64,000 bases of DNA, taken from contig MNCI01008326.1 of the NCBI GenBank assembly GCA_015680685.1, forward strand, positions 449,505 through 513,504. The letters run 5' to 3'. The notes beneath the pieces are model-generated. The model was not told the origin of the DNA, did no database searches, and saw nothing but the letters and a program-made list of their open reading frames with translations. The position numbers and the translations under genes were made by a program. Below, piece after piece: positions 9,780-20,989 of the stretch. The number at the start of each line of letters is the position of its first letter. Position 1 is the first letter of the stretch. The stretch comes from Gnetum montanum (Eukaryota; Streptophyta; Gnetopsida; Gnetales; Gnetaceae).

Positions 9780-12420
9780 CAAAACATCTTGATGAAACTT
9801 TATCTAGCCTACGTAGTTCCTAGTGGTGGTGACTCTTCCATCGATTGCTTCCCCTTGTCATCAATCTTTTAGAACTTGTATCTATTTAGGAGCACCTGAA
9901 GTTTCCCCTCCTCTATTCTTGAGTCATGTACCATCCATGCCTATTATCACATGGGTGATGAAGTAGGTACATCCCATGGACAAGGTAGCTACAGAAACTT
10001 CTAATTGGTCTTGACATACCATGCCATGAACTACCTCCTCTCTTATTCAAATGCCCTAGCCTTTGCTTGTAACTCATGATAGGTAGACAATCTTCTAGCT
10101 AGGCTTGATAAAATATATTTTAACCCTTTATAGCTAGCCTTAACTACTTCTAGTTTAGAGTTTACCACCTAAAGTTTCTAGAGAGCATCTTTTCAATCTA
10201 CAAACTCTTTTTCATACAATACGTACATGGCTATTACTTGTTGTTCAAGCTAATTTCTAGGCTTTCCTGCTATTAACATGGCTAGGTGAACATACTGAAG
10301 ATTACCTAATCCCATTATTCTTTCAGATCCTTTATCTATAGGTCATTGTTTTTAATCTCCTCTTGGTGGACATGAGCATAACTATTCATGATGAATTGAT
10401 AGTTAGTATTTTGTATTGATATGGAATTGATTTTGGCTCTTGCCATCTAGATCTCCTTTTCATTGATCTGTTTATACATGCCCACCTAGTCATGGAAGTG
10501 TTCCTTGAGCCTTTTGTGCTTCTTAGCTTCATTCTATGAGGTGGCAATTTAAATGGCTAATTTCTATCTAATTCCATGTACCTCCACCATTGAGAGGGTT
10601 CTATTTTTTCTTACTAAGTGGCTAATGTCCAGTTGAGCCTTGTAAATTGTTCTTTCAACTAATGGATACTCTTCTCAAGATTTTTTTTTTCTTCTTTTCC
10701 GTAGCAATCAACCTGGTATTATCTATAACAAGTTGTTTATTTTCTTCTTATGCTGTAGTGAGTGTCATTACATGTGCATATGTCTATGCTTCTACTATAG
10801 GGGCATTTCACACCACTTTCTCCTGCTCATTTTCAATCTTCTTATTTTTCTCTATTAGACAATTCATCTATTTTATTCTAAATTTGTCTAAATATTCAAG
10901 TAGAACATATTAAATTCGATCTCTACATTTGACCCTCAAGATCATGAGCTCATCCTATAGTCTAAGATGTTCATTCTCTAAATGCTTTGTCCTAGTTTCT
11001 ATCATGACTAAGTTACCCTCGATTGTTATTAGTTTTGATTGCACTATAGTGACATCCCTTAGGATGTCAAAAACATGTGTCATCACTTGCCCAATTTATT
11101 GTAGTAGATATAACACATCCTCATGATTAGTTGGAGCCATTGAGGTACTAGCTAATATTTGACCATATCTAGCTTTAGTTAGATTAGTAGGTGGCACAAC
11201 ATGTATGTTAAAAGCCTCCTTAATATGATTTGTGATCACCTCTACAACTTCTAATACATCCTAGTGCTACATAACCATAACTATGGCTTCCTCTCTAGTT
11301 TTAAGCACCACTTGAAATGATGTAAAGTTCCCAAGAAAATGTTGTGAATACTAGTACTTTTATCCTAATTGCAATGATATCTTTCCAATTGCAAGATCTA
11401 TGGAAACTGTGGACTGAATGGCACTATCAATAACTCTATAAATATTTGCCTCATGTGTTTCCCAACTGAGTCTCTATGATTTGTTCTAGATCACTCATGG
11501 ATGTTCTATAATCCTGTGTGAGTAATGATGAAACTTGCTAACATTGCTATTGTTCTTGTTGTTGCTATTGCTCTTTTTGCTGATCACTGGGTCTCACTTG
11601 TTACTGTTATTCACTAGTTTATATGGTTCCCTAGTGTCTATTTTTTCTTCAACCTAATCTTTCTTTGGTAATGCTAGCTTGAGCATTTTAGCATATGAGG
11701 CATTATGAGCCTTCTTGAGGACATCATTGATATACCCTAGGATTCCAGCATGTTTGCATAGCTTCTTGATGAGGTAAGGAAATAGAAGTATCAACTTCCT
11801 TACATACTTTTCTTTAAACCACTTTTGAATCTTCATGAAGTAGAGTTGTGAGAGGTTTGCATTATACCTTTCTATTAGGATCGCACTCCCCCTCACTACA
11901 TATGTTGATAGTCTATTTAATCCTTTTGTGTAAAATAGGTGATATGTGCCAATTTTGAAATAAATTCTCTATTTAAGAGTTAACTCCTTATAGTCCTTGT
12001 CTTCTTTTCCATATACCCTTTGCAACCATAGATTTCTAGCTTCTATGTTTGATCTTGTGGACAGATGTCCTACATTTGCTCCTTTATTGGGTATATTTAG
12101 GGCTTCAACTATCTTCTTAACTGAGTATGAAATGAAGACTCCCTTGATGTTGATCATTGCATCTTCTTCTTTATTATGCCAAAATTAATAAGTGTTCCCT
12201 AAATATCATTCACCACGATTTGAAAGTATGGGCCATAGCAATGATGCTTGGAGTTACATCCTTACTACTTTTTGAACAAATTTGACAAATGGATCAAAAT
12301 TCATCTCCATAATTACTATGATTAGGAGCATCTTCTCTTGGATGATTTGGAGGCATTTTTGTGACATCATGAGGTGTTGTCCTTATTCTTATGGTCATTT
12401 TGCCTCCCCTTGGGCTAAAT
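9780..12420 (-). pseudogene. E2 extra ORF downstream of integrase (mobile-domain-like head plus coiled coil)
   Basis: This decayed frame lies between integrase and the 3' LTR in sense orientation, the place where Athila elements carry an env-like or accessory ORF. The head (11654-12157) retains two open blocks: GVFISYSVKKIVEALNIPNKG, then LIERYNANLSQLYFMKIQKW and LFPYLIKKLCKHAGI. This layout resembles the plant-transposon protein domain found with such elements (from memory, low certainty). The rest (about 9800-11640) reads as a long heptad-rich coiled coil with runs such as TRTKHLENEHLRLQDEL and IEKNKKIENEQEKVV, broken by stops that mostly fall at Gln positions. No signal peptide or membrane segment is evident. 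Function unknown. Confidence 0.5.
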
Positions 12421-14739
12421 TTCCATTGGTAGGAGTTCCCTAATGAATACTAAAGCATTGAGCCTCCTACTCTACATTTTTTTCTTATGGTCCTTGTTCT
12501 CTAGTTCAACCTCTCCCTTGGCCTTACAATCTTTTTCTTGTACATTGTGAGGATCCTCCTATTACTCCTATTTTTGGAACCACCTAGAATCATCAAGGAT
12601 TTAGGAATGATTAAAGTATTTTCGTTGATCTTTAATAACTTATTTTCCTTCTCATACCTTTAATTATCAAATTTGTAGCTTATTATGATTACAGAGTTAG
12701 AAAAATTTTCAAAAAGAAGCCCCATAAGTACTAATTTCAAAATAACCCTTTACAATTGTCTATTTTGTTCTTGGTTATGGCTCATAATGGTTGGTATGGT
12801 TTATTAAGAGGATTATAAAAGTGTTTCTGGCATTAATGGGATCGATTTTCATTAAAAAAATTTATTTTTCTTTCATGCATACCATTATAATATCCTTAGG
12901 TATTAGAAACTATTGACTCGAATAATAACATTCTCACAACAAGTAATCCCTCCAATGACTAAGTTGAGAACTCTAGGATTAGCAAGGTTCAAGAATTACA
13001 AAAATTGGAGTTGCGAGTGTGAAGTTACGGGTGTTGGAATTTGGAAGGTTAGAGTTCAGAACTCAAAAGAAAAGGAAAAAACTCCCTTTGCTCAAATCTG
13101 ATAAGTAAATTTTCTTTACTAAGTTCCCACCTATATATAGTTGTTGTGGGTTCCAATATCAAAGATCCCATATCAAAGGAAAAATTTTAAAATTTTTTGT
13201 TAGGATTTGATGACAAAAAATGAGTCATTTTGAATGTTTGGAAGGTATGAAACATGTTTAAAGGGTCTTGGGCTAGGAATGATGCATAGTTTTTGAAGAA
13301 TTTGGCATTGAAAGTATATAAAGAAGAAATATTGGGCTATGGAAATTTAGGAAGTATTGAAAGAATGGATGAGATTGATAATAAATTCATGTTATTGGAA
13401 CATGTAGTTTTATTGTTAAGAATGTTTTTGTTGACATTTATTGTTGTTGGAAAGATCAAGACAATGTGGAATTTCTTATCAAGTATAAGATAAAATAGTT
13501 ATACAAGTGAGTCCTCCCCAAAGTAGGCTCCAACCCTTAATGCCCTTGTATAGCCACACCAAAAAGTGTTCTTAGGTACTTGTCTAGGAAAACACACATG
13601 TTAGTATCACCAAGTTGGGAAAATTACGCTATGTCACACAAAATCACAAGTTATGATTATTCATATAGTGAGATAAAATGGACTTAGAAAGGATTGTAAA
13701 AATCAGGACATGAGGTATCTTACCATAGGCATAATAAATTCTTATGTTTTATTAGTCATTAAAATAATCATGAGCCTTTCTATCCAAGATTCAAACCAAG
13801 TCTAGATAATATTTTAATAACATTGCATTATCCCATCTCTTCAAAGTACAACCATAAGACTACCACTGTCACAGGGAGTATTACCACTTGGCATATTGTC
13901 CTAAGAACTTTTATTCATTACATGTTTTATTTCTTTTATTCCTAAGAACTTTCCTATCTTTAGGCATGGGTAACATGTCTTTCTAGTGACAAGGTAAGGT
14001 AGAACTTATTGTACTCTTGCTTCCATTTTTCATTAGATCTAAAAGGATATAATACAACATATGTAATACGATAGAAATCATAGTAGGAATCAAAGAGAAT
14101 CCACAAATTTCCTTGATGTCACACCATTGACATTCCCACTTGGTTCTTCACTTTTTGGTCTAGGCATAATGAGTACAAGTTTATTCTTCATTGTATGATG
14201 GGATAAATATGATTACAACCATGGTAAAAACGTCTTATTAATGAAATGAATGGATGACTATTGTGGTATCATTGTTCAAATAATCAATCCCTTGTGACTT
14301 GACAACACAAAAATTTCTACCATATTGGAATACATCTTGCCTAATTCTTAATGTGTTTTATTCATAATAAAAATGATGTAAAAAGGTTATGAAAGTAAGT
14401 ATGAAAAAGATAGTAAGAATTGGAAAAAGATATAAAGAATGAAAAATGTCAAAGAATGAAAAAAATTAAAAAATTAAAAAATGTTAAAGAATAACAAAAA
14501 TTTAAGAAATGGAAAAGAACAAAAGAATGAGAAAATATTAAAGAATGTGAAAAAAAAAGGGAAAATTTAATGAAATACCTATGGTTATAGATTGAGACCC
14601 CCACAATTATCATTAGGATCATTTAAATGGAAAATAAAATAGATAGAAGATTGTTTGGTAGAATGGGTAGTTTCCTAGGAATATTCATAATAGAATTTGA
14701 CTTGTTGGATATTGACAAGAATAAGCTTATGTGAATAAG
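12421..14739. other. Non-coding spacer within E2
   Basis: No domain is recognisable on either strand. Short open frames at 12913-13101 and 13293-13493 show no family features. An A/purine-rich, loosely repetitive tract (about 14390-14560, AAAGAATGAAAAA-like units) lies near the integrase side. A possible TATA motif (CCTATATATAG, about 13130) has no other support. Athila-type elements commonly have a long spacer between pol and the accessory ORF, which fits. Confidence 0.4.
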
Positions 14740-15665
14740 ATGGGTGATAGATATCTAAGGAACTAGATTGATAAGTGGCTTAAACAATGTATGGTCCCTC
14801 TTGAAGTATCTAGAATTTAGCTTTTTAGCATAGATGAATAGGGTTATAGTAAAGAACCTTATCATTTGATTATATAGTTACATGCATTATCCATGTATTG
14901 TTCCTAAGTTTGGATTAATGTTTCTCAACTTTGTTATTCATGAGTGTTACAAGCCTATTCTCATCTAAAAGGTTTAGATTTATGAGGCTTTCTCATTGGG
15001 CTAAGCTCAAGTCAAGGTCAAGTTCATTGGAAGTAGTTAGAGTATGAAACTCTACCTAGATTAGGAGCATTAACAACTTGCTAGAAACTAACTCATATGG
15101 TGAGTACCCTATACATAGTTTCTATGATTTTATAGAGGCCCATAGAGCATCATTCACTTTAATGATCTAGTCCTTTCTAGACCTACTAATCAACCCAGTG
15201 AGTATCCTAGTAATTTCTTGGTTAGTAACTTCAGCTTGACCATTTTCTTGAGGATGATATGGTGTTGTTAGGTTATGGTTCATTCCAAGTTGTTGCATGA
15301 GATTTTTGAATGTAGCACAAATTAAATGAGACTCATTATTTTATTTGAGCATTCTTGGTACTCCAAATCTATTCACTGAATTCTATTGAAAAAATTTGGT
15401 AGTTGTCTTTGATGTACAATCTTTTACTATTGTTTCCTTTACCCACTTCATATAGTAATTCACAGTCATAATTATGTATGCTTTTCAATTCGACATTAGT
15501 GTTATGGATCTCATAAAATTAGTTTTCCATATGTCAAAAAGTTTAAGTGGCTGTATCCAGTGCTATAGCACTTCATATCTGGTTGTAACTCCTCCATCTC
15601 TTTGGCATCACTTACAAAATTGTGCAAAAGTATGAGCATCTCTGAACAACGTAGGCCAAAAGTAG
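14740..15665 (-). pseudogene. E2 integrase remnant
   Basis: The minus strand encodes YFWPTLFRDAHTFAQFCK followed by a stop and CQRDGG (zinc-binding part), then a catalytic core in which the first two acidic residues are lost (the expected DNG block reads NNE) while the third is kept in TPYHPQENGQAEVTNQE. It ends with NDALWA and the integrase C-terminal region. It aligns along its length with E1 positions 10-930. Stops at several Gln and Trp positions make it inactive. Confidence 0.75.
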
Positions 15666-15682
15666 CATCCCATCACTAGACC

Positions 15683-15974
15683 AAAAGGAGGATAAATTAA
15701 CCTTTCTTACTTATGCTAGAAGGTTTTCCAAAATCTTCTTAAAGTCTTTCCAAGTTGCCTAGAATCAATTTGTATCTTACACTTATGCATTCTATGAAGC
15801 TCGAAGAAGCATGTAATGTGAGATTTGGACTTGGTGCATGGAAGGCATGAGCTTAGAATGGAAATAACTAGATTGAAGTTGAGTGAGATGTGAGAGGATG
15901 CAATCCAAATGGTCTTTATATAGGCATCACCATGGGACATGGTTTCTAAAACAAGGAGAAGAAAAAAGTTTTCA
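15683..15974. other. Unassigned DNA after the E2 breakpoint
   Basis: Similarity to E1 stops at about 15682. The next 290 bases show no domain. A minus-strand open frame starting at 16102 runs across it, but its amino acids come largely from the adjacent minisatellite, so I do not call a gene. Confidence 0.35.
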
Positions 15975-16165
15975 AAAACCAATGGCCAAAGAAAATAAGC
16001 AACAAAAATCATGGGTAATGAAATAAGTGACCAAAACCATAGGTAATGAAAATAAGCATCCAATACCATAGGCAGTGAAAACAACTGGCCAAAACCAAAC
16101 ATAGTGAAAATAAGAGGCCAAAACCAGAACTAGTGATAGCCAAAACCATGGACAGTAAAAACAAG
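15975..16165. repeat. Minisatellite, about 31-bp unit, about 6 imperfect copies
   Basis: Units follow the pattern AATAAGxxxCCAAAACCATAGGxAGTGAAA, repeated in direct order with substitutions and small length changes. It creates aromatic-rich open frames on the minus strand that have no protein-family features. Confidence 0.7.
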
Positions 16166-16797
16166 TGTAATGCACATATGTTTTATGTATAACATATATT
16201 TTATTTTTAATTTGTATTGTTAAAGTTTAACACTCATAACATGAGAACCATGAATCCTATGAAATTTTTAATAAATACCCTACTTAGTATACACTAGAAA
16301 TATTTCCTAATATATACTTATCATAGTTGCCTAGGTCAAATACGAAAATTCTTATGATACTTATGATACTTAGGAAGATAGAAAATTTTTGTGTATTGAA
16401 AATTAAAATTATTATTTTAAAACATCTTGATCACATTTTTAAAATCAATTTTTGGGGTAGGATAATATTCTAATTGAAAAAGTAATAAAGGATATGTTTA
16501 GGATAAGGTGAGGTTCCATGTTGCTCTATGAAAAGAGTATTATAATATATATATATATATATAGATGTGCACAAAAAACAGAAATGCAGAAAAAATTTAA
16601 TATGCATAACTAAATTCTCATGAGGATAAAATAAGCATAGTCAAATACTTGTAAATTCATAATGATTATTAGAAAATAAACTTATGAGAGTAATTGGATT
16701 TCAACATTTAATCATAAAATATAAAGTAAACATATGACCAAGCTCTAACAATAGTAAGATAAAGCATACAAAACATTCTAGTAAATAGATTATGAAA
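16166..16797. other. AT-rich unassigned DNA with (TA)n microsatellite
   Basis: No coding sequence recognised. A TA dinucleotide run lies at about 16540-16562. The stretch ends at the start of the E7 5' LTR. Confidence 0.45.
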
Positions 16798-17223
16798 CAC
16801 CACCAAATTTGGGCTACTACCTCTTGACTGAAAATTTGTGTAAGTGTCAACACAAGGTAATTTTTTTCTAAGTGTTGGGCCTACACTCCCCACTACTGGG
16901 ACTATGCTCTCAAGTGTAGTTAGCATATCCTATAACATAAGCCTAGATTTATAAGATTTTTGTAAATGCTGAAAAATGTTGCAAATTTTTCTAAGTGTTA
17001 AACTATGGTTCCCATTGCTAGGACTATGCTTTAGAGCATAGTCAACATAGCCAACACACAAATGGCAAGTTTTGCAAATTTTTCTAAGTATCAAGCCAAA
17101 AGCTATCCAACTTTCTTGGCATGGAAAACATAGTTTAGCAAAGACTACACTCTCCACCACACTAAAGTGTAGTTAATCTTGCTTGGAATGGAATAATTAA
17201 TTTAACAAGTTTTTTAACTTCTA

Positions 17224-17420
17224 AGACTATGCTCCATACTATGCTCTAGAGCATAGTTAGCATAGTTTGCATGAAGACACTAGTTTTGAAAAAAATTTCT
17301 AACTACTTGGACTACGTTCTCATTGCCAAGACTACGCTCTAGAGTGTAGTTAGCATCTGAGCTTAAGTTTTGCTAAATTTGTCTAACTATTAAGACTACA
17401 CTTTAGAGCATAGTCATGTA
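17224..17420. repeat. Cluster of 20-bp palindromes in E7 5' LTR
   Basis: A perfect palindrome ACTATGCTCTAGAGCATAGT lies at 17238-17257. Variants follow at 17331-17350 (ACTACGCTCTAGAGTGTAGT) and near 17395-17414, with half-sites further upstream (17020-17045). The 3' LTR has the perfect form at 32157-32176 and variants at 32230-32249 and near 31730 and 31852. Variation is almost only CG to TG or CA, which suggests an ancestral form with CG in both arms. Confidence 0.75.
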
Positions 17421-17822
17421 GAACAACCTATAGAAGCCTCCAAAGGATAACATCAACCTTCATCTCAACTCTAACATTCCTCTAGCAAGCAAGATTAGCA
17501 AATTGCATTTCTTTTGCACCCCCATGCATCCCAACATTGTACCTACACTCAACAACACTAAAGAGAGTGGATAGCATAGTCCCAAAGTGTAGTCTCTAAA
17601 ATTGCACTATTTTGCATTATTTTCAAGTACATTGTGGTCTTCTCAGCACTAGCACATGCAGTCTGGATAATGTAGTCATAGTTTAGCACTCTCACAAGGT
17701 TCATTAAAGCATACCAATAGAAAACCATTTACTTTAGTGGAAAGTGTAGTAGGGGTTAGTGTAGTCCCAACTACCCCTGTGCCACATGGCATCCAATCTA
17801 TAATTCATGGAAATCTTAACCC

Positions 17823-17830
17823 TATAAATA
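17823..17830 (+). promoter_or_regulatory. TATA box of E7 5' LTR
   Basis: TATAAATA preceded by CC and followed by CCC, about 700 bases before the LTR end. The corresponding site is absent from the 3' LTR, which has a deletion of about 60 bp there (near 32622). Confidence 0.6.
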
Positions 17831-18525
17831 CCCTAGCACTCTGCATTTTAGTGGTTGAAAATTCTTGCGTTTAGTTGAAAAATTTGCATTGTGAGCATTC
17901 TAGCATTTGAGAGCACTTGGCATTTCAATAGACTCTGAGCTAGCATTTGGCACTATTACACACCATCGTAGGACACCACCGTAGACCATTGCAACCCACG
18001 GGACACTACAATAGCCAACCCAGCAGGCAATGACACCATGGTGGATGTTAGTCTTCATAGCCTAAACACCTTAAGATTGTGACTATGCTACCTACTGCAC
18101 TTGTTTGTACACTATGTACCTCCTCACCCTTCTTATAGTTAACTACACTCTCCTCATTTGGGGTGGGGTTGCTCTCTCTGTTGCTCTTCTCCTATACATA
18201 TGTAGCATTTTTATTCACATTCTGGCATTTACATGCATTTTTTTTATTTTCGCATCTAACCATGCATTAACACCTCTATTTTTGGGGGAAACCCTTAACT
18301 ACACTCACCACTATTAACATTGTAGATGCTACAAACATCATGCAAGTGCTTAACAACATTTTAGCATTGCATCCTCTAAGTCCCAGTCTAATCAACAAGA
18401 CCAGTCTAGGCACCCCATCTCTGCCTTTGGTAAGCCCTCAAGTAGACGTGGGATTAAGCTATGCATACTATGAACCTCTCGGTGTACTATTCTAGCCATT
18501 AACATTTTTAGACACTATAGTTTTC

Positions 18526-18543
18526 TGGCACAAGACTGAGGGC
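18526..18543 (+). promoter_or_regulatory. E7 primer binding site candidate
   Basis: TGGCACAAGACTGAGGGC follows the 5' LTR within about six bases and starts with TGG, the complement of tRNA CCA. E4 has the similar TGGCACTAGAAGGAGGGC at 55706 in the same position relative to its LTR, which supports both calls. The tRNA species is not assigned. Confidence 0.6.
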
Positions 18544-18544
18544 T

Positions 18545-19153
18545 TGTGCCATTTCATTCTACAGTCTTTGTTGGTTGTTTTCCTGCATGCTCTCTCCACT
18601 ATTGTTGCTAGCTCTAGGCTAGCATAGACTTGACACCCTTGTGGACCTACCACAACAGTAGCTAGATTTGAGGCTAGTGTAGGAGTTGTCTACAAATTGG
18701 TTGATGTAGATTGGACCTTGTTGTCAATTCCCCTAGAACCACACTTAGTAACCCCTAAAGCCTACGTCTTACACTTAGCTAAATTTTGGGCTCCTAGGAG
18801 AGCATAGTTGGCCCTCAGCATAGAGAGCATAGTTGGCTCTTAGCATAGTGAGCATAGTCCTAGAGTTAGCCATTTTTAGTAGCTTCTATAGATAGCTATT
18901 TTTTCATAATTTTTTTTAAACTTAGCTATTTTTCTACATGTTTTGTACTTACTTGTATTTCTCCACATTTTACACTTAGCCACTTTTTTTCAGTTAGTAG
19001 AATCAACCATTGTTTTGTCTTTTGCAATTAGCATCCTTTTGCATTTTTCTTTTGCATCATGAACCTTAGTAGCCTTTGACCTCCACTCTAAGCGTAGTTG
19101 TTGCCCAACCCATTTACCAAAAGATTTAGATTGACCATCCTACTAGTTCTACC
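18545..19153. other. E7 leader, non-coding
   Basis: Untranslated region between the PBS and the gag frame. It carries several AGCATAGT half-sites of the LTR palindrome (around 18800-18865) and T-rich tracts. No open frame of note. Confidence 0.5.
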
Positions 19154-20900
19154 ATGGTAGGACAAAGGCAATCACTTAGGTTGCACAACCTATCTCCCAA
19201 GTACATGATCCTAAATGAAGAGTAGTATAACTTCAGTTGCACGAAGTTCTAGGTAGGTTTAATCATAGACTACCAAGAAATGATGGCCAAACAAAGTTAT
19301 GAGGTCATACATAGGAATGTAAGGGAATACATCCCCTTCACTATGGATTTCATTCCACTTGCCAAGTCTTATTAGTGGGTGCTCACCCAGTTCATCTAAG
19401 ACAATGAGCATGATGCATGAATGGACTATGAGGAGCCCTTGCAAGAAGACCAAGATGAGTTCAAAGCTTTTTCAGAGCATGAAAACTCATTCCATATCTC
19501 TTTCTAGTGGACAACATCCACTTTTTCCTACCTACCTGTGTTCTTGGAGATAGTCATAAACCCAATGTCACCTCCCAGGTTTATGACTATGGTAGTGAAC
19601 CATCACACATAGTACACATGCCAAGATGTCGCACATTCTACCATCCTTCCCTTTGTCATACCTTTGCAATCGGCTCAATCCTCCCTACTAGTCACTATCA
19701 TGCTAGGGCAACCCTATGTGCACATCATGCACATTCCTTTTCCACAAGCAACTTAGGCATTGTATGCCCCACCTATCACATTAGCCTCCACAATGGCCCA
19801 ACCCACAAATGTATGGTGGAGCCTAGTCACTATGCCCATGACATAACCCACACAACAAGCATCATGCATGGTCTCACAACCTACAGCTAGGTCATGGGCC
19901 ACCCAAATTGTAGAGTAGGCAACACAAACAATGTAGCCCACTAAAACCTACTTGATCTTAGATCAAGCATTCTAGCTCATCCAAACTCTTACCAAAGAGG
20001 TTAAGCAGCTCAAGGCTACCTTTTTGGAAATGGTACATGTGATGGATTTCGACTAAGATGACCTAATCAATCCTATGGTTCCACCACTAACATTTCGCAC
20101 TAGAGTTCCACTCCCATAATTCACCAAATACAATGCTGAAGGGGATCCCAATGCTCACTTGGTGACCTTCTAGTCTGAATGCCTTTTACTGTAAGCATGG
20201 CCACATGCAATCATAGATATGTTTGTCATGTCCTTCATTGGCAAGGCACTAGATTGGTACCATATGCTTCCTAGGGCCTCCATTTCCTTTTTAGAGGATT
20301 TTCTTAGCCAATTTGTCATGTGCTTCAAGTATAACTTGAAGCTAGAGGTGACCCTACACTAGCTAACGTAGATTAAGCAAGGCCACTTAGAGCGCATGCA
20401 AAAATTCATATAATGCTGGAGCACATTGCTCAATGAAATTTGTGAGCCCATTGCCAAAACACACTTGTTAGAAATTTTCAAGGATGCGATGAATAAATTT
20501 ATTAAGTAAAAGCTATACTATTTAGCCCTACAATCCTTGGGCCAATCATTCACCGAAACTAAGAGTATTCAAGATTTAGTGGAGGCTAGCAAGGACCTAG
20601 CCTACATGGCCTACAAGTACTTGCATGCCAAAAAGGACAAGGATAAGGGAAAACAATCAACCATAATTATGGCAATTTTGGCTAATGAGGACAAGCCAAA
20701 AAATCCTAAACTAATGGCTAAGCCACCTAAGGCCTTGGCCAACAACAAGGCTTCTGACTCTAGCATTGCAGTAAGCAACCAGTCTGCAACACTAGCGACT
20801 GTGGGGCAAGTTGTCTCAAGGTCAAACTTTGAGTGCAAGGATTGCTCAAAGTACACATAATTGCCACTTAAGTCATAAAAACTCTTAGAAAAATTTCTTA
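19154..20900 (+). pseudogene. gag: E7 gag: frame preserved, about 20 stop codons
   Basis: Starting from the ATG at 19154 a single frame runs to about 20860 without any frameshift, yet contains about 20 stops by my count (12 TAG, 7 TAA, 1 TGA). The capsid region has FTKYNAEGDPNAH (about 20120-20160), KALDWYHMLP and ASISFLEDFLSQF, the pattern of the plant retrotransposon Gag domain. A Lys-rich stretch (YLHAKKDKDKGK) follows near 20620-20655. Upstream of the capsid is a Pro/Gln/Met-rich variable region and a helix (LTKEVKQLKATFLEM). Stops fall where Gln is expected, consistent with C-to-T change of CAG/CAA. A frameshift follows near 20890-21000, before the zinc-knuckle region. Confidence 0.75.
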
Positions 20901-20989
20901 AGGCTATAAGAATCTAGTACGTAGCTATTCGAGGAGGCTTGCAAGAGGCATGATCGATACTATGAGCTCAACAAGAATTCCTTAGTTGT

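Larger units (their letters stand above)
8741..15682 (-). mobile_element. E2: Athila-like element, sister of E1, 5'-truncated
   Basis: Read from right to left it contains integrase (15665-14740), a non-coding spacer, an extra ORF with a coiled coil (about 12420-9780), a purine-rich segment next to the LTR, and the 3' LTR (9613-8741). Integrase and LTR both align to E1, so the two belong to one family, and E2 shows the downstream half that E1 lacks in this window. Similarity to E1 ends sharply near 15682, in the zinc-binding part of integrase, marking truncation or a later insertion. Confidence 0.7.
16798..18520 (+). repeat. E7 5' LTR
   Basis: It aligns with 31627-33287 from the block CCAAATTTGGGC to ACATTTTTAG. 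The expected TG at the start reads CA in this copy; the 3' copy has TG. It contains a TATA box (17823-17830) and repeated palindromic motifs of the type ACTATGCTCTAGAGCATAGT. The two LTRs differ at many positions, mostly C/T and G/A, so the insertion is old. Confidence 0.7.

Noticed and set aside
15716-16102. Minus-strand open frame of 128 codons rich in Phe, Leu and Trp
   Set aside because: Much of it is translated minisatellite; no domain, and repeat-driven composition.
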